Of a DNA stretch of 64,000 nucleotides, positions 23,708-34,339 are shown one piece after another. This DNA comes from Cylindrodendrum hubeiense (taxonomy: Eukaryota > Ascomycota > Sordariomycetes > Hypocreales > Nectriaceae), in contig JAANBB010000001.1 of the NCBI GenBank assembly GCA_014621425.1, forward strand, positions 248,001-312,000. The letters run 5' to 3'. The notes beneath the pieces were generated by a model, which was not told where the DNA came from, did not search any database, and saw only the letters and a list, made by a program, of their open reading frames with translations. The position numbers and the translations under genes were made by a program. The number at the start of each line of letters is the position of its first letter. The first letter of the stretch is position 1.

Positions 23708-24262
23708 ATGAGAATCACAACTTTTTACAATGTTAAAATCCTCTTTATGTTTGGCGCCAATATCGATGAATGCCTCCTGCAATAAATTGAAAATGATAGT
23801 AATCCCCCAACCACTTAGAGAGGGACTCCAGCTTGTGGCCTCGTAGCTATTGTCATGCCGCCTTCCATGTGGTCTTACCGGTACGTCAGATGTCGCGAGT
23901 TGCTGGAACCACACGCCACTCCCGATAGCGGATGAACGGACGGAGGATCAAATGCGGGGATGCGGAGTCTCCGGAACACGGAAATGCAAATGACGCATGA
24001 CCATGCCGGAAGTGGGTGGATCAACTCTTTGGCGACCCTCGGCTAAGGACGAGGCGCAGCCGTTCCGTCGTCCGATCCGACTGTAACTCTACATGTACGC
24101 TGAAGCAACCACTGCAGGATCAACGTGATCCATCAGCTATCAGTCAACACTTGCTGATTGAAGAAACAACCCAAATATCCTTATTGTTTCATCCTCCCCG
24201 GGAGCCTTGGTCTTCAATCCTGTTGAAAGTGTTATTCTTTGGATTAAACCGTCCAGATCACA
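23708..24262. promoter_or_regulatory. Promoter region of the ketopantoate-reductase-like gene
   Basis: A 555 nt spacer. TCCGATCCGA at 24071-24080 is the exact reverse complement of TCGGATCGGA found upstream of the sugar transporter at 30746-30755. GCGGATG, GGACGGAGGATC and GCGGAG elements lie at 23927-23970. The position, about 185 nt before the ATG, suits an activator site. Confidence 0.5.
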
Positions 24263-25399
24263 ATGAGCAATCCTCCAGTTGAAGTGCTTGTCTATGGGTT
24301 GGGAGCGTAAGTTGCCTTAACTCATCACCAAAAGCAATAATGCTGACATTCATTGTTTAGAATCGGCTCCTTCTATGCATTTATTCTGAGTTGCAGCGAG
24401 GAGGTCCGCCTAACGGTTGTTGCCCGATCTAATTACGATGCCGTCAAGGCAAATGGAATCAAGATCACAAGCGGAAACCATGGGGAACACCATGTGCGTC
24501 CATATAGAGGTTAGTATTCAAATTATGAAACATTTAGGTGCCATCGTATTGACGTTTTGGATCAAGTGGTGAAAAGCGCCGCTGAAGCCGGTCAAAAGTT
24601 CGACTACATTGTCTGTGCACACAAGGCTATAGATCAGTCAGGCGTTCCTCCTCAGATTGAACCTGGAGTTGATGCAGCGAGGACGACAATAGTCATCATT
24701 CAGAATGGTGTTGGTAACGAGGAGCCGTTTCGCGAGAGTTTCCCAACCACAACCATCTTATCATGCGTGGTTTGTATACTCTGCCTACTTATAAACATAC
24801 TTTACTAATGTTCGTTTCAGACTTGGTCTGGCGTGCGCCAACCACAGCCTGGCGTCGTCACACATACAAAGTCTGAGGACATGCAAATCGGATTATACCC
24901 AAACAAGGCCAGAGACTCAGCCGCCGAGACTGCACGACTCACCCATTTTGCCTCTTTACTGGCTACTGGAAAAACGGTCTTCCAAATTGTACCGAACATC
25001 CAAGTGCAGCGATGGGAGAAGGTAGTATGGAACGCTGCGTGGAATCCCTTGACCACACTTACACTCATGGACTCGCATTCTTGGCTCAATTCTTCAGAAG
25101 GCGCAACACCGATGACAAAGAAGGTGATGAAGGAGGTTATCGATGTAGCCAGGGCGCTGGGCGTACCGATTGAGTACGAATTGATAGACAGACTTTTCGA
25201 AAGGATTTTGAGAATGCCGCCTATTGGAAGCAGCATGCGAACAGATTACGAAAACGGCAAACCTATCGAGGTAGACATCATCCTCGGCTATCCCGTAAGA
25301 AAGGGTAGAGAGCTTGGCGTCGATGTGTCAACCATTGAGACACTTTATATCGTCTTGACAGCCGTTAATAAAAGGCTCTTCTTAAGTGCACTAGCTTAA
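24263..25399 (+). CDS. Ketopantoate reductase (ApbA/PanE) family oxidoreductase
   Basis: Predicted 324 residues in four exons (24263-24306, 24361-24509, 24567-24769, 24821-25399; introns 54, 57 and 51 nt). The N-terminal NADP loop VLVYGLGAIGSFYAF is split by intron 1. CAHKAI carries the catalytic Lys of the family and IIQNGVGNEE the conserved Asn loop. The C-terminal domain has EKVVWNAAWNPLTTLT and MRTDYENGKPIEVDIILGYPVRKG, both diagnostic. Ketopantoate reductase makes pantoate for coenzyme A, but fungi often have several paralogues of unknown substrate. Given the neighbours, this copy may reduce a different 2-keto acid or aldehyde from sugar-acid breakdown (inference). Confidence 0.9.
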
Positions 25400-25738
25400 T
25401 AGGAAGCGAGGCTAGAACGAGTTAAATACAAGACATTATTTATGGACAAATAGCTCCGTACTAAAATACCTCGAACCGCACCAAAGATGGCATTTAAATA
25501 TGAATGAATGTAATGGTACACTTAGCACTAGGCTATTGAGCTCTTCTAATTTACCGACCGACCCTCATTTCTCTGTTAATTTATTTGCGACCGCTCACAT
25601 TACGCAAATTGTGCATACAGGTGATCTCGTAATGGAATACAGAATCCTAGGATACGTATTGCAATACAGCTATTGATCGAGAGAAGCCCAATAATTATAA
25701 ATACAGCATGAATGTCAACCCTATCGTACATCAGACTT
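25400..25738. other. Short intergenic between convergent genes
   Basis: An AT-rich 340 nt spacer between the 3' ends of the reductase gene and regulator paralogue 2. Nothing is recognised. Confidence 0.4.
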
Positions 25739-28478
25739 TCACCAGGTATTAAACCCCGTGTTGTTGATACTATCCCAAACATCGCTTTGGGGTATCATAT
25801 CCAAAGTGCCCATGCCACCAGTAACCTACATCCAGGTATCACGTCAGAACCGATATATTGTAACAAGGGAGAACTTTCGACTTACCAGAGAATCGAACTG
25901 ACCCCAGCTCGCCATGTGCGCCAAACCACCATCCACAACATCTATCGAGCTTGTAGCGTTTGCGGGGATGTCTCCGCTAGGCTGATTTCCCCCACCCGCG
26001 CAGTCAAAGTCACGACTGTCTCGCACTCCCAGGCCGTCATTTGTACCTAACGTGGCACCACCAGATTGGTGTCCTATTGATGCTTCATTCGCTTGAGAGG
26101 TTCGTGAAAACTCGACTTGTGTTGAGTCATTCCCATCCGCAGCGGACCTTCCAGCAGCTCGTGGGGTTGATACTGACGCAAGGTAGTTGTTGTTTCGAAG
26201 AACTTCAAGACGCAATTCCTGCAACACCACTCCATATCTCTGCATCAGAGATCCTTTTATCGCAATGCTCTCAAGTTGAGCATGGCATCTTGAGGCAAGC
26301 CCGAAATACCTTGTGTATGTTTCCGGCAGCTCCGCCCGTTGCTGGATTGCGTAAACGTATAGTATGACCACGGCACTGAAACCATAGTAGGGAATAAACT
26401 ATAAAAGCGAAGGGTTAATATCGATTCCAAAAGATTGAGATTCTGGAGATGTCAGGGAGATGCATAGTAACTTACGAACAGCGTGCTATAGAGCTCACCG
26501 GCGGCGTCGATATGGTCAATGTGCTCAATGACATGCGTCGCAGCATCAATACAAATCTTGATGTTTTCTTGCATCTCTTGTGGCCTAGACGATAACAGCT
26601 CGCCTTGCACTCCATAATTCGCTAGGCTTGTGAAAGACTTCAGCAAAAATGGCCGGTGGACAAGGATTTGAGCATGCCAATACGCAAGTTTGAGAACATC
26701 ACGCTGCCGCAGTACCAACCTGACAAACATGGCCGAGCTCCCATCCGTGTCAAGAAGATAGGATATGTGCTCTCGCCATTCTGCCAAGTCTGCAGTGAAT
26801 TTTGCAGCAAGTGTGAAATGCTCTTCAGTTGATCGAGGGTGGATACCATAGAGGGCCCGAATAATTTGGGCGAGTATTCTAGACAACCTGGCACTCCCCA
26901 TTAGAATGAACGATGCGGATGTTCCAAGGGTGCTTACTTGATTTGAGCTACTGTAGCAGAAGTTATTGACGGGCCAAGGTCCATAGGTGGAGGCGTGGAG
27001 CTAACGCGAAGTTGTTCGTCGTCAACACAAAGAGGCAACTCCTGGTCAATGTATTCGTCATGGAATGTCATGGGTCTCCCCAGCGCGGCGCTGAGGTAGG
27101 TATTGAGGTTGTAGGCACACCAGAATGTCCGCTTCCTACACTCCAAGTCAATGTGATCGACGCGATTTGAACTCTCAAGATCGACACGAGATTTCCTGTG
27201 TATTCCAAGAGCCAACACGAGGTGTGATGTAACACCAAAGAGTGTCCAGCAATGATTGAGCCTTGAATTTGCTAGGAGGTAAAAACACTGCGCCAATCGC
27301 GCCTGGACGTTTGCAAGTCGTATCTGCCCTTTTTCCATTTGTAGTTGATGCTCTGCAACTGCAAAGAACCGAGCCCTGGTATTGACGTTATTAAAAGGCC
27401 TTTAAAGCGGCTTGGATTGGCTGCGATAGTTTCAGCTTAACTTACCCTGTTTCTGCAGACTCTGCAACGCGGTCCTTTGCATCAGCAGTCGATCGAGGCC
27501 GGAAGTTATTTGAGTGCGCAAACACCATGAAGAGCAGAGCAGTTCGACTCCGAGCCGACTCCTGATAGAGAATCGCCCCGTTTGTCTCGTACAACTCCTC
27601 AAGCCATGCTTCTATAGATGGACGGTGCAAAAAGCGATGTGTTGCCGCTGCGAAATCGAAATACCGCCTTACCATGGATTCCGCTAGAGGCTTGGGCGGC
27701 AGGATGGCGAATGAGGAATCATGACCCGGCAATGGCCGATCGCCAAAGTTGAAGGTCGACGAGTTCAGGTATCCCGGAGACTGGATCTGCAGCTTCCTCT
27801 GGATGCGCAAAAGAAACGAAACACCTGACGCAGGTCCTACGTAGTGGCCTTGTTGATCGGTCTGCGATGGCTCGGGAGAGTTGCGCATGGAATGAGGAGC
27901 TGCCTGGACACCCGCGTCGGTCTTACGCCTAACATGACGACTCGGACTTCCATTAGATGGTATCTCTACTGCTGGGTGTGTTGCTGTTGGTGATACTAAA
28001 ACTAGGTCTGCAGCGACAGTTGGTGTTAGCTGCGAGGATGCCATGTCGGCGAAAGACTCTCTACGGTCGCCGCCATTGGAGCTGCTCCCTTGCTCGGAGG
28101 TAGCCTGCATGGACAATGGCGGCCGCGACTGTCCGGGCAATTGTTTTTGCAGAACATTTCCAGTATCATTATCGATTGCAGGCAAAAGCTGACCTCGTCG
28201 ATGAGCCGCAGTGAACTGACAGTCAAGCTTGAGGTGAGAGCAAAAGACACACGGCCAAGTCCCGGAACAGCGAGATTTCCGCCTTGGCACAAGTCAATTA
28301 GCTGCGTCATGGATGGCATGGGAATGTTGGAAGGGCCTCACGCTTTGCACCGGTCGCAGGCTCTGCTCACACGCGCCCGCACAGGGTCTTCTCTAGGCCG
28401 CTTCGGGGGGCGACCGGCGTCGGGCGAGTCGGCTGCGCGTTGACTCCGGGCGTACGATGTGGCCGTAGACTCGTCCAT
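25739..28478 (-). CDS. Zn2Cys6 transcription factor, cluster paralogue 2
   Basis: Predicted 807 residues in six exons (28478-28342, 28282-27446, 27375-26938, 26887-26476, 26398-25886, 25825-25739). The zinc cluster crosses intron 1: CDRCKA, RKSRC, CVFC and C of LKLDCQF. The block GHYVGPASGVSFLLRIQRKL matches paralogue 1 with only four conservative changes, and SHLVLALGIHRKSR, CRRKRTFWCAYNLNTYLSAA-like and SWGQFDSL segments correspond too. A sixth exon after an extra intron gives a tail ending near 25739. An upstream ATG at 28700 is in frame, but would extend through the shared promoter; 28478 is preferred. It is divergent from the glucarate-dehydratase-type gene. Confidence 0.9.
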
Positions 28479-28878
28479 TGCTTGCTCCGATAGACCTTGC
28501 ACGCAGTTCGGAACAGAAGGCCATTCACGAAACAGCAGAGGGACAGTCGGGAGGCCGCTGCGAGGACCGACTGTCGGATGACTTGATCCGACTCTACGCC
28601 TCCGTTCCTCGGGAGTCGGATGGATGCCGATCCCTGTCAACCCCTCTTGTGCCCGCACGACACGGATACTACTCCGGATGCAACAGTAGTTCGGCGCCAT
28701 GAGCCTCTCGCCCGAGTCATGCCACGCAAACGGTCGCCATCTCGATCAGTGTCATTCTCCGGCCGTTAAAAAGATCGGTCAATTCCGTTGCATGTTTCCC
28801 AATTCTCTGCAAACTTGCAGCTCTAGCGCGCCCAGCACACAGAACCATCATAACATTTGTGCTTTGGAATCAGGAATC
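28479..28878. promoter_or_regulatory. Divergent promoter, paralogue 2 and glucarate-dehydratase-type gene
   Basis: A 400 nt divergent region. It holds a perfect inverted repeat, GTCGGAT-N6-ATCCGAC, at 28573-28592, plus another GTCGGAT at 28615-28621 and a GCCGATCC at 28626. Inverted CGG triplets with fixed spacing are the classic binding form for dimeric Zn2Cys6 proteins, and two such regulator genes flank the enzyme genes here. Confidence 0.6.
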
Positions 28879-30150
28879 ATGCCTCCCCGTGGCGTTATCA
28901 AGGATGTCATCATCACACCGGTGGCATTCCATGATATGCCCCTGCTGAATAGTGTTGGTGTGCACGAACCATTCGCCCTGCGCAGCATCATTGAGATTGT
29001 CACCGACGACACGTACGGGCTGGGCGAATCATACGGCGACTCGACCCACCTCGGTCGCCTGCAATTAGCAGCCGACAAGCTCAAAGGTCTCACTGTCTAC
29101 GACACGAATGCTATTTACAAAATATGTCTCGACTCTCTAGCAGGCGACACCACCACTGGCGGCGATGGCATGGCCGGCATGGTCACCACGGCGTCGGTGA
29201 CGGATAAAGTCTTCTCCCCCTTTGAGGTTGCGTGCCTCGACATACAGGGCAAGCTGGCGGGCATTCCCGTGAGCGAGCTGCTGGGTGGCCGTGTAAGGGA
29301 CAATGTCCAGTACTCGGCGTACCTGTTCTACAAGTGGGGAGGACACCCCGGCCAGCCAGATGATGAATATGGCGCGGCGCTCGACCCAGCTGGCGTGGTG
29401 AAACAAGCGCGGAAAATCATAGACGAATACGGCTTCAAGGCCATCAAGCTGAAGGGTGGGGTGTTCCCGCCAGCTGAGGAGGTGGCAGCGGTTAAAGCAC
29501 TGCATGCCGCGTTTCCTGGATATCCGTTGAGGCTTGACCCCAACGCTGCGTGGACACCCGAGACATCAATATGGGTTGCCAAGGAGCTGAAAGGCATTGT
29601 CGAGTATTTGGAGGACCCAGCTCCAGAAATTGAAGGCATGGCTGCTGTGGCCAAGGAGGCATCGATGCCCCTGGCTACGAATATGGCCGTGGTAGCCTTC
29701 TCCCACCTCCCTCCCTCCATACAGCAAAACGCCGTCCAGGTGGTCTTATCCGATCACCACTTCTGGGGCGGCTTGCGAAAGTCTCAAACGCTGGGCGCAA
29801 TCTGCGCGACCTGGGGAATGGGGCTTTCCATGCACTCCAACAGCCACTTGGGCATCTCGCTTGCTGCCATGACGCACCTGGCATCTGCCACTGTTAATCT
29901 CGACTACGCTTGCGACACCCACTGGCCTTGGAAGCCTCGAGACGAGGACGTGATTGCCGATGGCGCTCTGAAGTGGGTCGACGGTGGCCTAAACGTGCCT
30001 ACTGCACCCGGGTTAGGTGTCGAGCTCGACAGGGAGAAGTTGGCACGCCTTCACCAACAGTATCTTGACTGTGGGCTGAGGAAGCGAGACGATACTACAT
30101 ACATGAGAAAGTTCCAGCCCGACTTTTCCCCGATAATCCCGAAGTGGTGA
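28879..30150 (+). CDS. Glucarate-dehydratase-type enolase superfamily enzyme
   Basis: Intronless gene for 423 residues from the ATG at 28879; the open frame reaches back to 28699 but the enolase N-domain starts with VIKDVIITPVAFHDMPLLN. Catalytic residues of the glucarate dehydratase subgroup are seen: Lys190-x-Lys192 (FKAIKLKGG), metal ligands Asp220 (LRLDPNAAW), Glu245 (YLEDPAPE) and Asn268 (LATNM), and the general base His319 in MHSNSHLGISLA. The tail DTHWPWK and VPTAPGLGVELD also match that subgroup. Such enzymes dehydrate D-glucarate or related aldarates to 5-keto-4-deoxy acids. A bacterial-looking, intron-free gene in an intron-rich region suggests transfer; the true substrate is unproven. 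Confidence 0.9.
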   Translation: MPPRGVIKDVIITPVAFHDMPLLNSVGVHEPFALRSIIEIVTDDTYGLGESYGDSTHLGRLQLAADKLKGLTVYDTNAIYKICLDSLAGDTTTGGDGMAGMVTTASVTDKVFSPFEVACLDIQGKLAGIPVSELLGGRVRDNVQYSAYLFYKWGGHPGQPDDEYGAALDPAGVVKQARKIIDEYGFKAIKLKGGVFPPAEEVAAVKALHAAFPGYPLRLDPNAAWTPETSIWVAKELKGIVEYLEDPAPEIEGMAAVAKEASMPLATNMAVVAFSHLPPSIQQNAVQVVLSDHHFWGGLRKSQTLGAICATWGMGLSMHSNSHLGISLAAMTHLASATVNLDYACDTHWPWKPRDEDVIADGALKWVDGGLNVPTAPGLGVELDREKLARLHQQYLDCGLRKRDDTTYMRKFQPDFSPIIPKW

Positions 30151-31246
30151 GGGAGAGTATCAGGAGTGCTAGCATTAGTTGTAAATCAATAGCTCATTAA
30201 TCAACATGAAGTTGACATCAATGTGGACCTGTGTTGTTCAAAGCTCTTGTAACATGACAACTCAGATACGTAGGCATGTAATACCCACTTCATAATTGCC
30301 GAAGTGAAGAGCCGTGGCCTGATTTACTGTGGTAACGTACCGACACAGTAACAGCGATAATTCTCCTAAGCCCATCATTCATCCAAGTACAGGCACGTGG
30401 TAATTGCAGAAGACATTCACATCAAGTTTGCATGTATCAAGGTTTCCACAGAGGAGTAAGGGTCAAGAGACGTGAAGTCTCCAAAAGTACCCCACTGAGA
30501 AGGTTACGACATTCGCAACAGCGAGTTGCATCTAATTAGGTTGATTGCTAAGCCCTCAACTGCAAAGTCACGGGCCCATTGTCATCCACGATTTTTACCA
30601 TACGCTGACTGGACTTCATACGGGAATACTCCACATTCCAAATCCTACTCCCGGCAATAATGTGACGGTGAGACAGTCAAGCTCCATAGTGCGGAGAGGT
30701 CTAGGATCGGAGGTACAAGCGTCGAAGAGTCGCGGAGACCAGCCATCGGATCGGATCTGCTAGCTTCATAACGCGGCGGATGAGACATCGGGTCGGATGA
30801 ACTAAGCTTGAAGGGGGCTTCCCCGCAGAACGCCAGCCCTTGTGACAAGCGAAGCTAGCCAACATCCGTGGATTCGGAGTTTCTCCTACGGATTGCCCTA
30901 CCACCGGCACCAGAATGCGGGGGTGGAGCATGCCATCGTACGGTGTCATCCAAATGCGGGGAAGCACACCCACGCGGTGGATTTGTTTCCTGGCCCAGGA
31001 AGAAATCCGCCGGCGAGTCATGCGGATAATGCGTAGTCGTCTCAGGGGGCCCGTGTTATAAATATTATGAATGCTACCTATCTGCCATAATCACAACAGA
31101 TGATAGTCATATCTTCTGACACAGACACCTCCAGTTCTCATTGAGAACAAGTCCATCAACCAGCTGCTTGATTCATTGGAGAATCTCAAGGCCACAACAC
31201 CACACTCGTGCCTTCGTCCGTGACACGGAGTCAAACAACCGTCAAG
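30151..31246. promoter_or_regulatory. Upstream region of the cluster sugar transporter
   Basis: About 1.1 kb with no convincing gene. TCGGAT units lie at 30746-30751 and 30751-30756 (overlapping, giving TCGGATCGGAT), and GTCGGAT at 30792-30798. A TATAAATA box lies at 31057-31064, 183 nt before the ATG. GC-rich sequence at 30880-31020 carries several CGGAG/CTCCTACGG elements. Confidence 0.55.
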
Positions 31247-33051
31247 ATGGCGACGAAAGTAGCCGCTGGACATCGTGGTAACTCGACCAGGTCCATCCTG
31301 ATCGGCTTATCCATCAGTCTTGCCGGGTGAGTCGACCCATTCAAACGAACCTCGCGAACGTGCCAAACTAACGACGAATTCTGACCAGATTCGTGAACGG
31401 TATCGACACGGGAATTATTGCTTCGACCATTGCCCAAGACACCTTCAAGTCTTACATGTATGGCCCAGCCATGGAAAATGTCGCCTTGAAGGGCGGCATT
31501 GTCTCCGGTTACTATGCCGGGTACGCGTTTGGTAGCGGAGGCGCGGCCTACTGCATGGACAAGATATCTCGTCGCTGGACTTTGCTCTTCGGCGCTGTGG
31601 TCAGCGTCCTCGGTGCTGTACTACAAACTGCCGCTCAGAATCCCGCCATGATGATTGTTGGTCGAGCACTCTCAGGCTTCTCGTCAGGCATGGTCTATCC
31701 CACCGCGCCTGTTTACCTGGCAGAGCTGTCTCCCCCAGAGAACCGCGGATTTCTCGTCGGCCTGAAAGGGTATGTTATACATTTATTACCTACTTCTTGT
31801 CGCAAGACATATGTACTGCCTTTACGCAAGCTTCTGTTGTGGGGTGCCTTACCTTTTGCCTCATATGGCGTCGCGGCACTTCGCCGACACGTCTCTTATC
31901 ATCGTACTGAATCATGAGCTAACCTACTTTGAAGATTAATGAACACTCTGGGCTTCTTTGCAGCTGGATGGGTCGGTTATGCAGGGTCGTTTGCGGTCGG
32001 CGAGCTTCAATGGCGTATACCCCTCGCAACTCAAATACCGCCTGCACTGTTGCTGGCCTTTATGACCATCTTTTTGCCATACTCCCCCCGCTGGCGTAAG
32101 TAACTCATTCCTTTATCCCTGAGATTACGTAAACTAACCTAATGATATACAGTGGCTAGCAAAGAGCGATATGACGAAGCCAAGAAGGTCATGTACCTTC
32201 TCCACGCCCATCGTGGCGCCGAAGTCATTGAGAAGGAGTTTTCGGAAATGTGCGGCCAAATTCAGCTAGAAGCCAACAACAAGAACGCCGCCAAGTTCTC
32301 CAGTCTCTTCACGCGCAGGTACATCCGACGTACTCTATTGGCCTGCTTGACAGTCAACATGATGAAGCTCTCTGGATCAAACGTTATCCAGAACTACCAG
32401 TCTATCATGTACAACAACCTAGGCTACGAGGGTCAAACTGTGCTTCTAATCGGCGCCTTGTACGGATTCATGGCTGTTATTGGCCAGATCATCAACGTCT
32501 TTTTCGTGGCTGACCACTGGACTCGGCGCACGACTGTCATCTCGGGCAGCTACGCCCTTGCCATTATCCTTTCAGTCTTGACCGCATTGTCAAAATCATT
32601 TCCAGATGATTCCAATCCTTCAGGCTCACGTGCGGGCGTTGCATTCATCTTCATGTTTGCCTTTGCCTACTCGTTCTACTTCAACAGTGTCAACTGGGTT
32701 CTCGTTGCCGAGATCTTCCCGCTGGATCTTCGCGGTGTTGGTGTCGGCTTCTCGGTTTTCACGCAAGCCACCACAGCAATCTGGCTGTCCTATGCCGCAT
32801 CGTTTGCTTTTGACGCCATCAAGTGGAAATTTTACTTTGTCTTTATTACCTGCAACTTATGTGCGGGAACCATCTACTACTTCTTCCTGCCGGAAACACG
32901 ATTCCTCACACTTGAAGAGATCGCTTCCAAGTTCGGCGATGAGGTTGTTCCGCACTCAACGAAGCAATTGGAACTCACTGCGCCTGAAGACAATATTGCC
33001 AAAGTCGATACATCTGAGGTCGACTATATTGAGAACTCGAGGAAACAATAG
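31247..33051 (+). CDS. MFS sugar transporter (cluster-associated)
   Basis: Predicted 506 residues in four exons (31247-31326, 31389-31769, 31935-32095, 32153-33051). Introns are 62, 165 and 57 nt; the middle one is unusually long here, and its GAAG acceptor is the one that keeps frame with LMNTLGFFAAGWVGY. Sugar-porter signatures include GIDTGIIASTIAQDTF in TM1, MDKISRRWTLLFGA in loop 2-3, PYSPRWLASKERYDEA after TM6 and FFLPETRFLTLEEI at the end. It resembles the fungal lactose/cellodextrin/plant-sugar-acid porter group with an AELSPPENRG motif in TM4-5. Plasma-membrane uptake of the cluster substrate is likely, from its position and shared promoter element. Confidence 0.92.
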
Positions 33052-34339
33052 GAGGGCAGCCCATCATGTATCAAAGGAGAACATAACAACCCCTTTATGA
33101 AGTGGTGACAATTATATGCTGACGATATTCAATCGCCGAGCCACATTTAATATATTATGTGACACACTACTATGGAAGATTGTCGAACATGGCTCAATTG
33201 TTCTCTATGATGTATGCTAATTCGTCGAGTCAAGCGGAATGAACAGTATATTTAGTATTTTTCATCATGTAAAGAGTATTGCTATTCACACACGTGCATA
33301 TTGTTATTCTCACACAAATACAATTCTTGGTGCCTAAATCTTAGCTAAATTCTGTACACATACATCCTCAACCTCAAGGCAAAATGGTATTTTTAGGTCA
33401 TAAACAAGATAAACTGTGGTATTAGGATACATAAATACTAATAATTAGTATTCCCTTGTTTTTTTCACTCTACTTTCGTACTTGGTGCGTTATTGGTAAT
33501 TCTATTTTGGAACAGCTATACATGGATGTGTGGGAATAGCAACCTGCAAGTGTGTGAATACCAACACTCTACGTAAATCTTCGTATTCCAATGAAGCGAA
33601 TCCATGTCACTGCAGATGGACCACAATTACCATGAAACTTCCAACTGCAGTCATACTGCGAAAATTGGGGCCTAGTTACAGGGGCATCCGTGTTCCCCGG
33701 AGCATTCCACAATTTGTTGTTGGCCGCGCTGCATCATCTGCAGGAATGAGGCCAATGCGCACAACTGACAGAAAGAGGGAAAATATTGTGAAATAGCGCA
33801 TCTCACGTGGTATAATAAAGGATTGAAATAACCCAGGGCAGTTTAAATATCTTAGTCTAAACCTCTCTACTACTGTGCAAGCACGGGTAGCTTTTCCTGT
33901 ATTTTATTGTTGACCGTCATCCTCGGCGTTCGAATAGGGTTTAAGTTGCGGGCCAAACCATCTCGTTATACGTCTAGCTGTAGATCATCGAGCCACGGAT
34001 GCAGCGTATAATTGTTGCTGCAGCAAGGCACTGATACGAATGCGCTCTAACTCATGCGGGCAGATATGTCGGCCGATGTGACGAATGTCAGTGGCGTTGT
34101 TGGGGGCTTAATACGAACTGCATTCTGCAGACTAGGTACTAGCTGCATTATGTGCATAGCAAAGCCAACAGGCAATCAGGCCACGCAAATCCTGCCTGCA
34201 ATATCAGCTTTGATTTTATTTATAGTCTCGACAGAACCTCGCCAGGCCAATATCAGCTCTTCCAAGTCCAAGTATAAGTTAAAAACACCAGCTGCGATAA
34301 TTCCCAGCCCAACATCTTCCAGCAACTAAATCCACAACC
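33052..34339. other. AT-rich intergenic region
   Basis: About 1.3 kb. The first 450 nt are strongly AT-rich. Small plus-strand frames at 33530-33796 and 34054-34329 show no motif and the latter overlaps the likely promoter of the secreted protein at 34340. A pyrimidine-rich ACAACC precedes that ATG. No repeat is recognised. Confidence 0.4.

Noticed and set aside
28699..28878. N-terminal extension of the glucarate-dehydratase-type protein from ATG 28699
   Set aside because: The extra 60 residues have no family counterpart and overlap the divergent promoter with its inverted repeat; ATG 28879 fits the enolase N-domain.
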